DNA of 64,000 bases from an uncultured Bryobacterales bacterium (lineage in GTDB: Bacteria > Acidobacteriota > Terriglobia > Bryobacterales > UBA6623), in assembly GCA_951813605.1 (NCBI GenBank), contig OX638379.1, positions 3,856,062 through 3,920,061 on the forward strand, given 5' to 3'. Below, piece after piece: positions 63,475-64,000 of the stretch. Under the pieces are notes generated by a model that saw nothing but the letters and a program-made list of their open reading frames with translations, had not been told where the DNA came from and ran no database searches. Numbering within the stretch: position 1 is the first letter of the stretch; each line of letters starts with the position of its first letter. Made by a program: the position numbers and the translations under genes.

Positions 63475-64000
63475 ATTGCCTAGCGGGGCAAGCAGGTAAC
63501 ACTTTTCCCCTAGCCTTTCAGATTGTAACCCGCTTCGCTGCCCGCTCGACCGTATTCGAGACGGACGCGGGACCGCGAACTGGCAGGCAACCGCAAGTCA
63601 CCGCAAGAGCCGCCAAGAGGCGAGCGATCGAACCGTCGATTCACCTGGCGTCGGAGTCACGGACGGCTCGTTCCAGCTTGTTCCGCCCGGGAACAGGAAG
63701 GACGAGTTCGATTGCCGGGACATCGAGAGGTCTGCGACGGCGCCCCAAGGCCGTGTGCAGGGGAGATCCCTTGCGCGGCAGGGAGACCGAGCACGGGGCG
63801 GCGGCGATGAATTCACCGGATGCAAGACAAGCGCGTCTCGGAGTGAAGCGCGGCGGTTGATGAAGGTCACGGCCAGCCGCTCTCGCCGAGACGCAATCGC
63901 CCGCGCCGAGTCATGTGCCGGTGACTCGATCGAGCAAGCAACTGCGAGCGGATTCTCTCCGCGTTTCGGAAGCCCGCCCATCCTTGGCGAATTGTCACGA
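63475..64000. other. end of window, no gene seen
   Basis: About 525 bases. Open frames exist on both strands, the longest on the minus strand from 63981 to 63598, but they are Arg/Ser/Pro-rich and show no domain. The promoter of the SDR gene should lie in the first 100 bases; a TACAAT-like -10 is visible on the minus strand near 63525-63530 without a good -35. Confidence 0.4.

Noticed and set aside
63598..63981. 127-codon minus-strand frame at the right end of the window
   Set aside because: Low-complexity Arg/Ser/Pro composition, no ribosome binding site and no domain; kept as intergenic.
1..64000. CRISPR arrays, insertion sequences, prophage or toxin-antitoxin genes
   Set aside because: No regularly spaced repeats, transposase DDE motifs, integrases, phage structural genes or typical toxin-antitoxin pairs were recognised anywhere in the window.

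Overview
The window is a GC-rich bacterial chromosome segment. Several gene families point to the Acidobacteriota, most likely the Bryobacterales/Solibacter side; this is inference from gene content, since no 16S or other phylogenetic marker was compared. The markers are an Oar-like TonB-dependent receptor with an N-terminal carboxypeptidase-regulatory domain, PSD1-type cytochrome proteins (DUF1549/DUF1553) with a DUF1501 partner, a DUF1592/DUF1552 pair, CRTAC1/ASPIC-UnbV and FG-GAP proteins, DUF1080, and several PQQ propellers. Such sets are common in acidobacteria and planctomycetes that degrade complex organic matter. Gene density is moderate, with several non-coding gaps of 0.3-1 kb.

Layout, left to right. 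1-869: tail of a CO-dehydrogenase-accessory (cox) cluster, a CoxE-like VWA fragment and CoxG. 1239-6047: an M19 dipeptidase lipoprotein, an FG-GAP lipoprotein, a DUF1080 lipoprotein and an SPFH/prohibitin membrane protein. 6191-8562: a diheme cytochrome c overlapping a PQQ alcohol dehydrogenase that carries the extra aspartate of lanthanide enzymes; divergent from it lies a secreted BNR-propeller/PHP protein. 11980-13401: glutamine synthetase with a likely terminator. 13960-14236: remnant of a methyltransferase. 14508-15737: a PMI-like cupin. 16468-26905: TonB receptor, two tandemly duplicated PSD1 proteins and DUF1501. 27468-27552: tRNA-Leu(UAG), followed by a possible 43-residue membrane peptide. 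28525-32277: DUF1592 and DUF1552. 32442-37378: a TPR / ASPIC-UnbV / acyltransferase operon in which the acyltransferase carries an inserted ankyrin block. 37893-44528: a TetR-controlled RND efflux operon with a near-consensus promoter and a perfect 15-bp palindrome. 44807-48654: a PVADH-like quinohemoprotein and an unrecognised secreted protein. 48969-54970: bacilliredoxin, fused indolepyruvate:ferredoxin oxidoreductase, PhoD phosphatase and a small secreted protein. 55083-60893: a DUF885 protein lacking its metal motif, then rpmI, rplT, pheS and a short pheT. 60900-63474: a GT39-type membrane glycosyltransferase and an SDR dehydrogenase.

How the genes fit together. The TonB receptor and the PSD1/DUF1501 and DUF1592/DUF1552 proteins look like two parallel uptake/oxidation modules of the cell envelope. 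The PQQ dehydrogenase, its diheme cytochrome and the PVADH-like protein suggest periplasmic alcohol or polyol oxidation. The tetR-TolC-MFP-RND block is a self-contained, probably auto-regulated exporter. The translation block is housekeeping. No CRISPR array, insertion sequence, prophage or defence island was seen.
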